Positions 48,805 through 60,660 of a stretch of 64,000 nucleotides of DNA are shown here, piece by piece. The notes below the pieces were generated by a model. The model did no database searches. It was not told where the DNA came from and saw only the letters and a list, made by a program, of their open reading frames with translations. Every line of letters begins with the position of its first letter. Positions within the stretch are counted from its first letter, which is position 1. The translations under genes were made by a program, and so were the position numbers. This stretch comes from Zhengitettix transpicula. Its lineage: Eukaryota > Arthropoda > Insecta > Orthoptera > Tetrigidae. The stretch spans positions 51,550,001-51,614,000 of the forward strand of contig CM073596.1 of NCBI GenBank assembly GCA_037074705.1. Reading direction: 5' to 3'.

Positions 48805-48860
48805 GCCTGCGAGGGCATTCTCTCGCAGGCAGTACCTGCGCGGGATTTTCTCTCGCAGGT
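48805..48860. repeat. Tandem pair of GC-rich hairpins
   Basis: 48805-48830 can fold with a perfect 9-bp stem, gcctgcgag against ctcgcaggc. 48834-48860 is a near duplicate whose stem is acctgcg against cgcaggt, with further partial pairing inside. They lie just outside repeat A copy 4 and do not appear beside the other copies. Confidence 0.8.
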
Positions 48861-48887
48861 AGAACCTTATAGGAGAGATACGAAGGG

Positions 48888-49112
48888 GGATGCCCGACCT
48901 ACCTGATGCAGGTTTTTCTTGGGTTTTCCCTGCATTTCTTTAGGCGAATGGCAGGTAGGATCCTTAAAATATAGCCCGGAGGTCCGAGTTAACCTTTGGC
49001 TACCTTCCTCTACCCTTCCACATCCCCCCATTCAAATCCCTTCCTAAGCTATTAAAGGGGAGTTGCTCAACGTGGATTACCCTCATGTAGCCTGTTGCCC
49101 AAAAAAAACCCG
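48888..49112 (-). repeat. Repeat A, copy 4 (reverse orientation)
   Basis: The plus strand shows the reverse complement of repeat A: 'gcccgacctacctgatgcag', 'ttaggcgaatggcaggtagg', 'atagcccgg', 'ttggctaccttcctctaccc', 'ctattaaaggggagttg' and 'ggattaccctcatgtagcc', followed by a run of A. The end with 'cttccgatagcgg' is missing; the twin hairpins lie near that side. Confidence 0.9.
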
Positions 49113-50189
49113 TTTGATCACCTTTCACAAAGGAAACGTATGTTTGTATAATTATTATACAGAGCCGTATAACATAAAATCCTATCATTCAGCATATTGA
49201 CAAGCACGTTTAGCAATAAATAAATTTGATATTAAGATTTACAGGTAAAATTTCCACAATTTTTTTGTTTTACAATCATCAAATTATTTCTTAATCTGAT
49301 ATTAGGATTTATAGGTTTTATTCACCACCATTTTCACATTTTAAGTCCGAAGAACGTCTCAGTCGATCTATAAAAGTTCTGTGAGGTTCAACCCAAAAGC
49401 TCCCTGGAAGTAAATATCCACCTACTGAAGCTCATAATTTTTCCTGCCGTTATCTTAAGACATGTTGCTCTGGGCAGCCATTTTTATTGACTTATGCATG
49501 GTTGGAAGCCACCACTCTGGGAATTTGACCCATTTTTCATTTTAAATGAAAAGATATCAACACCCAAAATACTAGTCGTTGACATTTACAAAGGTGAAGA
49601 GGTCTGGAAGACACCAACAAAACTGCCGATTGGTCGGCAAAGTGTTGTTTCAGGGTGACAATGGTTTGTCCAGCCCGTTGCCTCCCCTTCCAGTGTTCTG
49701 TTTTTGAGCTCGTTACGTCCCTACATGGCGCGGTGTTTTGTTTCCCCCGGCCTTTTCCTCATGGCCGACTAATTTATGGATGCGTCCTAGTCGGTATCTG
49801 ATGTCCCTGCAGCCATTGTGTTTACTCCATTGTCTGTGTGTGGTGATATCTGGGGGTAACGCGCGTGGACGCTGCTACTTTTCTCTAGACGGTCCAAGAA
49901 ATCATCGACCCACCACCAGCACCGGGTCCGTCCTAGAGATAACTGAACCAACGTGTAACAAAAATACCGCGGATGTAAAAGTTAATAGAAGGGGTGAAAT
50001 AGAAATTTCTGAAACGTTCTAAATAAACGAATTAAATACAAGTATAATATTTTATGGTAGCAGAAAAATTGTTATGTGCTTTATAATTTATTGATTGTCC
50101 TTGTACAGATGATAAAGAGCAAAATATTGCCGATAGGATAACGCTTTTCCTGATATTTAATTCCTACAATTAATCGATTTATAACAAAT
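49113..50189. other. Unassigned DNA
   Basis: 49600-49960 is GC-richer, with a 94-codon plus-strand open frame at 49738-50022 that matches nothing I recognise. The far 5' part of the Jockey-like LINE may begin to the right of this. Confidence 0.4.
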
Positions 50190-52610
50190 GAGACACTTGG
50201 CATTGATTCTAATTTCACTGGAAATATTTTCAATGAGGTTGCACAGGGGAAAATTTTCATCAATACCAAGGAGAAATAATTTATTGGACGGTTTACGCTA
50301 TACACGTAATTCGAAGGTGTGTATTAGTACACTCACCGATAACGTTAGTGATCATACTAAGCTATTACGGAAGCGTATCCTTTTTTTTCTTGAGATTATC
50401 ATTTTTCAACAGTAGTCAGTGCACATCAACAGAAATTTAATACAAAAACAAACATATTTTATGAATGTGGAATTAAATTGTGATCTGTCTTCTGATCATA
50501 CTCCAGTGATATCAACACTCAGCACGTGCCCAATAATTATCTCGTACACTACTAAGCTACACTATTCAAGAACAGACTGGGATCAGTATCGCAAGAAGCT
50601 AAATGTAGATATTGACCTTCATGTAAACCTAAAACACCAAAGTGAGGTCGAATCAGCAACAAATAACTTAATTAAAACATTACAACAAGCGGTGCAACAA
50701 GCCACACCAAAAATAACACCTCTCAAGAAAGATGTCATAATTATTCCATAAGAAATTAAAAAACTTGTAGCAGGAAAGAGAAGAGCAAGAGAAAAATGGC
50801 AAAGAAGCCAAGCCCCAGAAGATAAAACTTCATTTGATCATCTAATTAACAAACTCATGGCAAAATTAAAATCCTGAAACGAAGAATCATTTAAAAGCTA
50901 TATTACAAGTTAAAATAGGTATGATAACTCTATTTGGAAGACAATTAAATCTTACCGTAAACCAACAATTGCAACGAGTCAAATATATCAACAGACAACT
51001 ACTGGAGGAAGGTGGGCTAAGAGTGGTAAAGAAAAGGCTGAAGTGTTTGCGAACCATCTTTGTGAGGTATTTTGTCCTCACAGTAATGATACAGATATTG
51101 AAATTGATGACTTTGTCCATTGTCAAAAATCTAGAAAATAGCACCAGTCACACCGAAGGAACTAAAAAATATGGTACAGCACATGAACGTTAGAAAAACA
51201 CCTGGAATGGATCTCATCACCGTAAAAATGCTAAGAGAATTACCTGGAAAAGGTCTTTTGATTATTACATATTTATTTAACGCAATATTTAGAATAAATT
51301 ATTGGCCAGAGAAACTAAAGTTAGCAGAGATAATTTTAGTTAACAAACCTGGTAAAGATCCTAAAAATGTTACTTCTTACCGACCCATTAGTCTGCTCTC
51401 ATCAGTCTCTAAACTTCTGGTAAAATGATTGCTTTCAAGAATTGATCCCGACTTCACAGTTCCACATCATCAGTTTGGTTTTCGACGGAGTCATTCTACA
51501 ACTCAGCAGTGCCACCGAGTAACAAACTAGATTAATAGAGCCTTCGAAAATAAAGAATATTGTCCAGCAATATTCTTAGACAAAAGTCAGGCATTTGATA
51601 AGGTATGGCATCGGGGTTTACTATATAAAATAAAATAAAAACTTACGTATGTTCTATAAATTGTTGGAATCATTCTTAACAAACCGAAACAAGACTGAAA
51701 CAAGACGTCTCATATATACATTCACTTAATGCAGGAGTTCCCCAGGGCAGTGTCTTAGGCCCCCTGTTGTATTTGTTGTTCACCTCTGATCTCCCAACGG
51801 TCGAAAATATTGTCCTAGGAACGTTTGCAGACGATAATGTGATCCTAGCCTCACATTTGGATCTAAACCAGGCTTCATCACTCATTCAAAAATATATGAC
51901 CTTACTTCAAGTATGGCTTCAGAAACGGAGAAGAAAAATAAATGAAAAAAAAGTCGTCTCATGTGACGTTTACATTATGTAAAAAAAAACACTGCCCACA
52001 GATCTTTATAAACAACACAGAGATACCTAAATCACTCTCTGTCAAAAATTTGGGTTTACATCTCGACAGCAAATTCAGTTGGAAAATCCACATAACCAAG
52101 AAAAGAATACAAATGGATATTAAACAAAAAGAAATGTACTGGTTACTAGGACGCAAGTCTCACCTCTCCTTAGAAAATAAACTACTACTATATAAAACCA
52201 TAATTATACCAATAGAATTATGGGGATGTGCCAGTAAGTCAAATACTGCAATAATCCAAAGATGCCAGTCTAAAATATTAAGAGCCAAACGTTAACGCCC
52301 CCTGGTACATAACAAATGAACAAATACACAATGACTTAAAAATACCAACAGTTATGGAAACTGACCGTCAAAAGAGTGTTAGTCACCACGTAAATCTTAA
52401 ATCACATTTAAATCCGTTATTACAACCACTACTAGAAAATGATGAAGCAAGAAGACTGAAAAGAAAATAGCCAGCACATCTCTTGACAAGATTTAGAAGT
52501 TCTCTTCATGCCATAATGTATGATATGTAAATAACATGTCAAAGCTACCACATTAGCTTATAGATTAAAATGTAATCTGATTGCTGATAAATATAATATT
52601 AAAAAAATAT
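50190..52610 (+). mobile_element. Jockey-like non-LTR retrotransposon, 5'-truncated and inactivated ORF2
   Basis: ORF2 can be followed in order through broken frames. The endonuclease C-terminal part includes LLDGLRYTRNSKV near 50280 and the LSSDHTPVIS catalytic SDH motif near 50487-50516. A linker (KLHYSRTDWDQYRKKL) follows. The reverse transcriptase comprises RKTPGMDLITVKMLREL (from 51187), SYRPISLLSSVSKLL (near 51377), HQFGFRRSHSTTQQ, motif A LDKSQAFDKVWH (about 51576-51611), motif B GVPQGSVLGPLLYLL (51734-51778) and motif C FADD (51824-51835). The C-terminal region includes LLLYKTIIIPIELWGCASK and, in another frame, HNDLKIPTVMETDRQK. Stops (for example after SKLLVK) and at least five frame changes make it inactive. 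ORF1 and most of the endonuclease are missing. It ends in an A-rich stretch just before the mariner fragment. Confidence 0.95.
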
Positions 52611-52617
52611 ATTTTTT

Positions 52618-53075
52618 CTACCGAAGCTCTGCTTTTCACCTTCAGTGGCAATAAAATGCTTGTAGAGGCCTATGACAGCAGAGTTTTATCGGAAACGACG
52701 TGCAGAGTTCTGTTCAAAGACGGAAATTTTTACCTGAGCGAAAAGAAGCCTGAAAATCGACCAAGAAAGGTTGAGGACCATCACTTGCAGGCTCTTTTGG
52801 ACATGTTCCATACCAAATCGTCCAAAAGCGGTCGCCGAGCAATTCGGCGTTACTCAAAGAGCCATGAAATATCTAGACGAATGGCTGTTCCGTTCCTACC
52901 TTCTTATAATATTACAGTGGACAATCAAAAGTCCGACCACACATTCCCCGATTCGTTCCGGCGTGGACTACGAGGACGCATGTTTCAAAATTTACCGCGT
53001 TAGAGCGCCACTGTCAAAGCGTCGTTATTTGTTAATAATTTTTGGGTGTACAGCGTTGCCAGATGTTTGTTAGAG
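52618..53075 (+). mobile_element. mariner-like transposase N-terminal fragment, frameshifted
   Basis: The frame from about 52650 reads MLVEAYDSRVLSETTC and then VLFKDGNFYLSEKKPENRP, the first helix-turn-helix region of mariner/Tc1 transposases ('FKxGDFDVxDKxRxGRPxKxED'). RKVEDHHLQALLDMF follows. After about 52810 the homology moves to another frame, which reads KAVAEQFGVTQRAMKYLDE, the second helix-turn-helix ('LAxxLGVTQxAISxRL'). The fragment thus has a frameshift between the two DNA-binding helices. No catalytic D,D34D part was seen after 52910, and no terminal inverted repeats were found. It starts about 10 bases after the LINE end, so one element may have inserted next to or into the other. 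Confidence 0.85.
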
Positions 53076-54020
53076 GAAGACCCACCAAGTATGTGAATCA
53101 TCGGACACTACACGAATAAAAATTTTTTGGAATTAAGGGAAAAAAGCTATCACAAGTGTTGACACACAAAATAACCCTGATATTTTGGAAATTTATTATA
53201 TAAATTACCTCCTCAAGAAAAATACGAGGGAATAAATTATATAATAACACTTCGGCTAATTTTGTAAAAATAACGCTGAAAAAAAGCCAGAAGGGTTACA
53301 CTGAAACCAATACAAATAAAAGAACCAATTAACAATTTGTGATGTTGCCGACATTCTAATCAAATTTAGGAAAACTAAAAAGGATTCATATTGATAGGTA
53401 GCATCAACGCTTAATTAACGGAAATATAATGGAAACCGGACAGAGAAACATATTCAATAATAAATCAGTTGACGTCAATCCGAAAGCCTCTCTGTGAGAC
53501 CAAAAATTGTGGCTCGACCACTAATGTACGTAGACGAAATTTTCGCAAATTTGCATATATGCAACCAGGTTCTCTGTCAATCAAATGAATACGGGAAATG
53601 GCACTCAATAGGAATTGAATTTGCATATTATCCGCAGAAAGCGAACTTAATTATTTAGCAGATTGTTAAATATATATTTTTATGTATGTATTATGATGCC
53701 AGATGAAGGATGGAAAAAAAATATTCAAATTTTAAAAACAAAATACATATGCAATGAAAACGTAAAAATTTCTTAATTAAAAAATATACATATACGGGAA
53801 ATTGTAATTAATCTGAACATTTATGGATGAATTTGCTTAATAAACTTAGACAATAATAAAAATAAAAATATTATTCACTAAGTAAACGAAGAAAATAAAA
53901 CTTAATGAATGAAAAAAACATTTATTACGATACCCACAAAACTTAATGTAATTTAATCGGAAAAAATTATAAATTAGAGAAATACTCGAGAAAATTAGGA
54001 AAACAATTACATATTGTATT
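53076..54020. other. Unassigned AT-rich DNA
   Basis: Nothing recognised. Confidence 0.4.
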
Positions 54021-55690
54021 GCTATAGCCTTGTATGTTTTTCTTTAAATTCTCGTAAAATAAATATTTTTTATTTCGTGAAATTTTATTAAAAAACGCCT
54101 AAGGCTATAGCCTTGTATGTTTTTATTTAAATTCTCGTTAAAATAGAATATTTTTTATTTCGTGAAAATTTATTAAAAAACGCCTTGTATGTTTTTATTT
54201 AAATTCTCGTCTAAATAGAATATTTTTTTTTTACGAGAAATTTTTATAAAAAAAAACTAAATTAAATTATCGTTAATAAGGAATATTCTTTATTTCGGGA
54301 AATTTTATTAAAAAACGCCTAAGGCGTATGTTTTTATTTAAATTCACGTTAAAATAGAATAATTTTTATTTCGTGAAAATTTATTAAAAAACGCCTAAGG
54401 CTATATAGCCTTGTATGTTTTTAATTAAATTATCGTCTAAAAAAAATATTTTTTTTACGTGAAAATTTATTAAAAAACTCTTAAGGCTATAGCTTTGTAT
54501 GTTTTTCTTTAAATTCTCGTTAAAATAAAATATTTTTTATTTCGTTAAATTTTATTAAAAACTCCTAAAGCTATATAGCCTTATATGTTTTTATTTAAAT
54601 TCTCGTCTAAATAGAAAATTTTTTTTACGTCAAAATTTATTAAAAAACGCATAAGGCTATATCCTTGTATGTTTTTATTTAAATTCTCATTAGAATAGAT
54701 TGGATTTAATTACGTGAAATTTTATTAAAAAACGACTAAGGTTATAGCCTTCGTATGTTTTTATTTAAATTCTCGTTAAAATTGAATTTTTTTTTATTCT
54801 TGAAAATTTAAATTCTAGTAAAAAAATGAAATTTTTATTTTTTCTTGTAAATTTATTAAAAAAAGCCTAAGGCTATAGCCTTGTATGTTTGTCATTAAAT
54901 TCTCGTTAAAATAAAATATTTTTTATTTCGCAAAAATTTATTAAAAAATGCCTAAGGCTATAGGCTTGTATGTTTTTATTTAAATTCTCGTTAAAAAAGA
55001 ATATTTTTTATTTCGTGAAATTTTATTAAAAAACGCTTAAGGCTATAGCCTTGTATGTTTTTCTTTAAATTTCTCGTTAAAATAAAATATTTTTTATTTC
55101 GTGAAATTTTATTAAAAAACGCCTAAGGCTATAGCCTTGTATGTTTTTCTTTAAATTCTCGCTAAAATAAAATATTTTTTATATCGTAAAATTTTATTAA
55201 AAAACGCTTAAGGCTATAGCCTTGTTTTTTTAAAAAAATTCTCGTTAAAATAGAATATTTTTTATTTCGTAAAATTTTATTAAAAAACGCCTAAAGCTGT
55301 AGCCTTGTACGTTTTTCATTAAATTCTCGTTAAAATAAAATATTTTTTATTTCGCAAAATTTTATTAAAAAACGCCTAATTGTATAGCCTTGTATGTTTT
55401 TATTTAAATTATCGTTAAAATAGAATATTTTTTATTTCGCAAAAATTTATTAAAAAACGCCTAAGGGCTATAGCCTTGTATGTTTTTCTTTAAATTCTCG
55501 TTAAAATAAAATATTTTTTATTTCGTAAATTTTTATTAAAAAATGCCTAAGGCTATAGCCTTATATGTTTTTCTTTAAATTCTCGTTAAAATTAAATATT
55601 TTTTATTTAGTAAAATTTTATTAAAAAACGCCTAAGGCTACAGCCTTGTATGTTTTTCTTTAAATTCTCGTTAAAATAAAATATTTTTTA
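54021..55690. repeat. ~86-bp satellite with a 14-bp palindrome in each unit
   Basis: About 20 units, each with the palindrome aaggctatagcctt, then 'gtatgttttt', 'ttaaattctcgttaaaat', 'atattttttatttcg' and 'ttttattaaaaaacgcc'. The spacing of the best units is about 86 bp (for example 55035 and 55121). Units at the left are more diverged, with deletions near 54180-54330 and 54790-54840, while those at 54870-55680 are closer to each other. The palindrome is well kept in many units though surrounding A/T runs vary. Confidence 0.95.
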
Positions 55691-58600
55691 TAATAAATAA
55701 TAAACACAGAATATTTTATTTTAATGTCATTTTTATTAAAAGACATTCTTACGACCAAATTTAAATTGACAGTCCATTATTAACAATGTATAAACACAAC
55801 ATAAAAAATAATTTTAATAAGATACTTTTACCGGCAAATTAACAGAATTTACAGTAATTATTAATGAGGAAACTAAAAAGTGATTAACAGTTTAAACTAT
55901 CTGATTTTTACAATTAAATAACAACGATTGAAGTGAAGACCATTTGGAAGCAACAAATTCGGAATTTTAAATCAAAATAGGTAAATAAAGGGGTTATTTA
56001 GTGATAGAACAGACATACATTTTAACTGATTGATGATTACTCTCCCTAAACTATTCAATTAAGCATTACAAACACGTAATAAAAGTTACTCATGAATACT
56101 GCGAAATAAAATCATTCCGGGGGTTGGTGGGGGTGGATATGCTTCTGTTGCTGTTCGTTGAAACAAGGATAGGCATCACCACTCAATAATAAATTTGACG
56201 AGCCTCTGAGTGAGTTACAAAGAGAAACGTCTCTCTATTCTTAATAATAAAAAGAACAGATTTAACCCCCGGTTTCCAACAGAAAAATATAAAGTGAAGG
56301 AAAGACAGAAAATTGGAGGAAACCAAAAAAAATTAAACATTGTCATTTTTTCAAAGGTTATTACTTTTCCTTTGTCGGGCAAAATCCAGAAACCACCGTA
56401 GGACTTAAATTTCATGTTCAGATAAAATATGAAAAGGATTGAATGAAAGAGTAATGACCTCCACGATACACGGCAGTGTTGCCATATTTCTGACATTACG
56501 GACGTTTGATGTCGCTGTTGCGGAAAAAAAATGTAAACAAGTTGAGATATCGTGCCTTTGGGGGGGTAAGACGTAAAGACAAACTAATTGAACAGGTCGA
56601 GTCTGGAATAAAAATGTGTAAATAAACCCCGAATTGCGTGAGTAACATCAACGTCTGCGTCGTGACGGATAATTTAGGCGGTATGGGGGTGAGGGTTGGG
56701 AGTAAAGGGGGTGTATTTTCGTCTACAGTAGGAAATTGAACGCAAGAATTTAAGTTTCCCGCACGAGTTTGTTCCAGGTCATTATAAATGTATAAGGTCT
56801 TGTAATGTCCCGACTAATCGATCGTAAATGTTTGGAGAAGGAAATGAGACTTTAATCACTTCGCTACTACGACTATGACTTTGAATGAAGAGGGATGTGG
56901 AGGGGAGGGGGGGGGTTTGACTTACCCCGCTTCTATTTCACTCTGCATGCAGTTAATTTTGTTTTTATTTATTTACTTTGAAATTTAGTTCGCCCCAAAG
57001 TTCTTTTATCAGTTTTCAAAATTGTTTTTAGATAAATATCTCGAAATGTTTATAAATTATGACCTTATATTAAGGTTTCAAAATATTTTTCAACAGCTAT
57101 CTGTATTACCTAAAATAAATTAATAAATATTTAGAATTTTAATTATTTAACATGTTTTTGATTTAAAGATTTACGTTAAAAATAACCAGTACATATATTA
57201 ATACGAAACTTGAAATAATCAATTTATTCAGTTAATTAACCTGATTGTGTGTATTAATTTATTTATTATAATTATAATCTGAATAGAATAGAAATAAATT
57301 TATTAATTTCTCTTATCACATTAATAATAAAAAGTTAAAAAATTAATACAGACTACAAGGTTAATTAAGAAAAAATGTACATTTGAAAATGGGTATTAAT
57401 TTATTTACTGTGATAAGATAAATTATTATAATGAATATTTAATGTTTTGTATAAAATTATTAAATGATTTTTTCTCAAAATTGAAATTAATAAAACTGAT
57501 TATATGAAGGAATACTTTCCATTATTGATTTCTGAATAAAAATTAATCAAGTAACTTTATAAATAAGTTTATTAATTTATTAATTGGTCATTCTTAGTAA
57601 TCTTAGAATAAAAATTGATAATTTCACACTTTTATCAGTATCTTTCAGCTTTTCTTTTCTTTAGCTATTTTAACTGTAAAATTAACAATTTTTATGGTTA
57701 TAATGAGAGATAGATTTTATTTCAATTATGTATTATAAATATTGTATATATACCTGATCTTTACGTATAGTCCAAATTTTTCCAAGAGAAACGCCTAAAA
57801 ATAGTAATTCAACATACATTCGTAAAATTATTAACTGATCGTCTTAAATTGCATTGGATTTCATAGCTACCAATATTATACACAACCAATTAAAACAATA
57901 ATTATTATATAAATAGTTATATCTTCTAAAAATGTATAATTTATAATTCTCATTAATTGTATGTTTTAATTTATTTACTGACAGTCAATTGTTACAATTA
58001 AAGATTTTTCAAACAAGAAACAAAGAAGGAAATAGATTAAAATGTGTGATTAAATAGTTTTGTCTCGTAAAAAATATATATAATTTTAAATTACATTAAT
58101 TTTACGTATTTTAATATAGATGAATGTTGTCGGAGTCTTTATTAAAATACAAAATTAATTATTATGTTGATGAAATTTATATAAAAAATTCTATGTATTT
58201 TGTGACAGTAAAATTATTGCAGAAATTCTTTACATCCCAGACAAAAGTTCCTTTCCCAATCTTATTGGAAGGTCCAAAAAATGTTGTCTTTATATTTTAT
58301 TTAGTTTTACGTATTTCAAATACTTTTTAGGCTAAAAAAAGAGGTTTTTGGTAAATGTTTTCTTTAAAAAATATTGTTTTGGACCCTCATGACTTTGTAA
58401 GGATTTTAATATTTTCTGAGTCAATTGCCTTGGGTCTGGTAGTTTATTATTCATCAGGTCTGCGTAAAATGAGTTATTAATCGGTAATTACGGTAATTTA
58501 GAGAAGATATTACGATTTTGTTTCATACGGGCTCGTGTGTGTTTTTCTAAGCTTAAAAATCTTCTCTGTGGTGTCTTTGATGGTTTCCTCCGTACGTTGC

Positions 58601-59640
58601 ACTTTCTCTACGCGGACAACGGTAACTGTTTAAGTTAACCGAGTCACGTGCCTTGTCCTCGTTCTTCAGCGATCCGTACGTAGTTCGTAACCAGGGCGGA
58701 ACTCAGGGAGCGGTCCCTCCATCCTTTTGAATTCGAGGCCACGCTGATTACATTTGCAAACCATAGACGACGACACGCCTTCTTTCCACGGCTTCTGACT
58801 TGGGAAACAAACTTTGATGCGGCAGCGCCCTTTATAACGTCATCGAGGCCGATACGTCACTTCCGCAAGAAACACCGCGACCCATCTACGCGACGGAATT
58901 CGACCTCTTTATCGCTCTAAAGAACTCAAAGCACGAAATCCAAGACAAAATAATCCATTATGAAGAATTTTCCCAGTCTGTGCGTTCTTCTCCCATTATT
59001 TAAACCAAACTAAAGTGATGAAGCCCCGTCTTCTTTTCAATAAGTAATTATTCCGAAAAACGAAGTCGAATATTAATTTGGCTCAGAATATCTAAAAACA
59101 CAATAAAATAAGCAAATAAATAATATTGGAATTGTTATTATAATGGAATGTTATGAATGGAATGTACGAATGTATAATTTCAGTGCTCGCGTGTGTTTAA
59201 ATTTACATAATAATCACGACATATTCTCTAAAGCTTCCTGAAGTTTATAAAATACCCCGGAGACTTACAAAAGGTTTATTATTATTATTATTATTAATTT
59301 TAAAATATACTTAAAAATTTTACAACAAGGATTAGTCCCAAAATAAGGCATATACAAGGAACATTAAACTTACCTAGGTTTATTTTATAAGAATATCTCC
59401 ATAAAACAGCTAAAAATCGTATAATTATTAAAATAATATAAAGGCACAATAATGCTACCTTACCAAAAAATTTCGGTTTAATTTATTAATAAATTTTCTT
59501 CTTATAGTTTCGAATTTCAATGTTGTAAAAATTACGCTAATTGAATACTTAATTTTTTTATTATCATTTAATAAACATAAAAAATCCAATGTCAGGAAAA
59601 TCAATATTAATGAATATATCAAAACTAAAAATCATTAAAA
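55691..59640. other. Unassigned DNA; CpG-richer patch at 58.55-58.93 kb
   Basis: Mostly AT-rich. 56100-56950 has G-rich patches and short open frames (56210-56401 plus, 56215-56496 minus) with no known motif. 58550-58930 is clearly CpG- and GC-richer than its flanks and could be a promoter or exon remnant, but no long frame crosses it. (TTA)n lies near 59276-59297. Confidence 0.4.
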
Positions 59641-59690
59641 TACGACGTTTCGTACACTATTTGGGACTTCCTGAATAAATACACAGGTTT
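59641..59690 (-). ncRNA. Degenerate hammerhead-like motif
   Basis: The minus strand reads TTCAGGAAGTCCCAAATAG, then TGTACGAAACGTCG. The right order of parts is present (CTGANGA-like box, GTCC hairpin start, GAAAC), but the first box is changed to CAGGA and the hairpin pairs poorly. Best read as a dead relative. Confidence 0.35.
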
Positions 59691-60180
59691 GCACACATAT
59701 ATGCTTCATAATAAGAACAAATTATACGTTTTAATTAATTATTACACATTTTTCAGACAAATTCACTGTTTCGTTTATTTATAAATATTTAATTTAATTT
59801 TAAGTTATCGTCTTTGTTAAATCAAAGTTTTCTTCTTTACAACGGTTAACTATTTTCGACCTCGCCTTTTCCAGTAATTTTATTTTTAGGTTGGACCCCA
59901 GTCATGAGCAAATTTAATAGACAGAACGTTCAACAACCGCGTAGGTGTTTTTCCAGTTATCACGCCATTGTAAAGAATCACGCAACACACACGCGCGCGC
60001 GTCAACTACTCCCGGGAATTATAAAAAGTTATGCGAAAGGTATAAAAACCTACCACTCCTTTTTTCCGGTTAAAAAAAATTGTTGGAAATGCGTGATTAG
60101 CCAAGCCAGCGAAGGGTAAAATCTTTCGTTTCACGTGAAAATAAATTAAGTGTTGGATCGAATATAATTAAAATTCTTTT
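59691..60180. other. Unassigned spacer
   Basis: A 71-codon open frame at 59904-60119 lies in a GC-richer patch and matches nothing I know. A short (CG)n stretch lies near 59991-60000. Confidence 0.35.
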
Positions 60181-60660
60181 TCTTTTATTTTCCTTTGATG
60201 ATGGGGCAGAGTGAGGGGTTGGTAAAAATTTGAAGGTGAAACACTAGAAGATTTCGAAAATAGAGCTGACAGTAAAACAACAAGTTAAAAATAATGAAAC
60301 CAAAATCAAAACAAATATATTCGCGAAGTAAGAAAGGGAAAAAAAGAAACAAGGGTGAAGGAGAATTGGTAGAGATGGAAGGTGAATCAGTGGAGGATTT
60401 CAGAATATGAATGACAGTTAAACGAAAACTGAGAAATAATGAAACGTAAAATAAAATAATTGAAAATGAGAATAAATGAGTAAAAAAACAACAAATAATA
60501 ATAAACAAAGACAAGGAAACGTAAAATGAAAGTATTAAAAATTATAAGTAATAAATAAACAAAATGAAGAAGGTGAATGGACGATTGTTGAGATTTTAAC
60601 AGATTTGAGAGACTAAAATAAGAAAAATTGAAAATCAGAAGTAACAAAATAATAGCGTTA
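60181..60660. repeat. Very diverged tandem repeat (~185 bp, about 2.5 units)
   Basis: Similar stretches recur: 'gaaggtgaa...aga(a/g)gatttc' at about 60231 and 60379, 'gacagt(t/a)aaac...aaataatgaaac' at about 60268 and 60412, and 'gaaggtgaatgga' again at about 60569. The purine-rich strand gives S/F/L-rich minus frames that are artefacts. Confidence 0.45.

Noticed and set aside
52581..53003. 140-codon frame considered as a host gene
   Set aside because: Its residues match the mariner transposase DNA-binding region and shift frame inside it.
60185..60647. 109- and 86-codon minus-strand frames rich in S, F, L and I
   Set aside because: The plus strand is purine-rich and repetitive here, which keeps the minus frames free of stops; no domain is seen.
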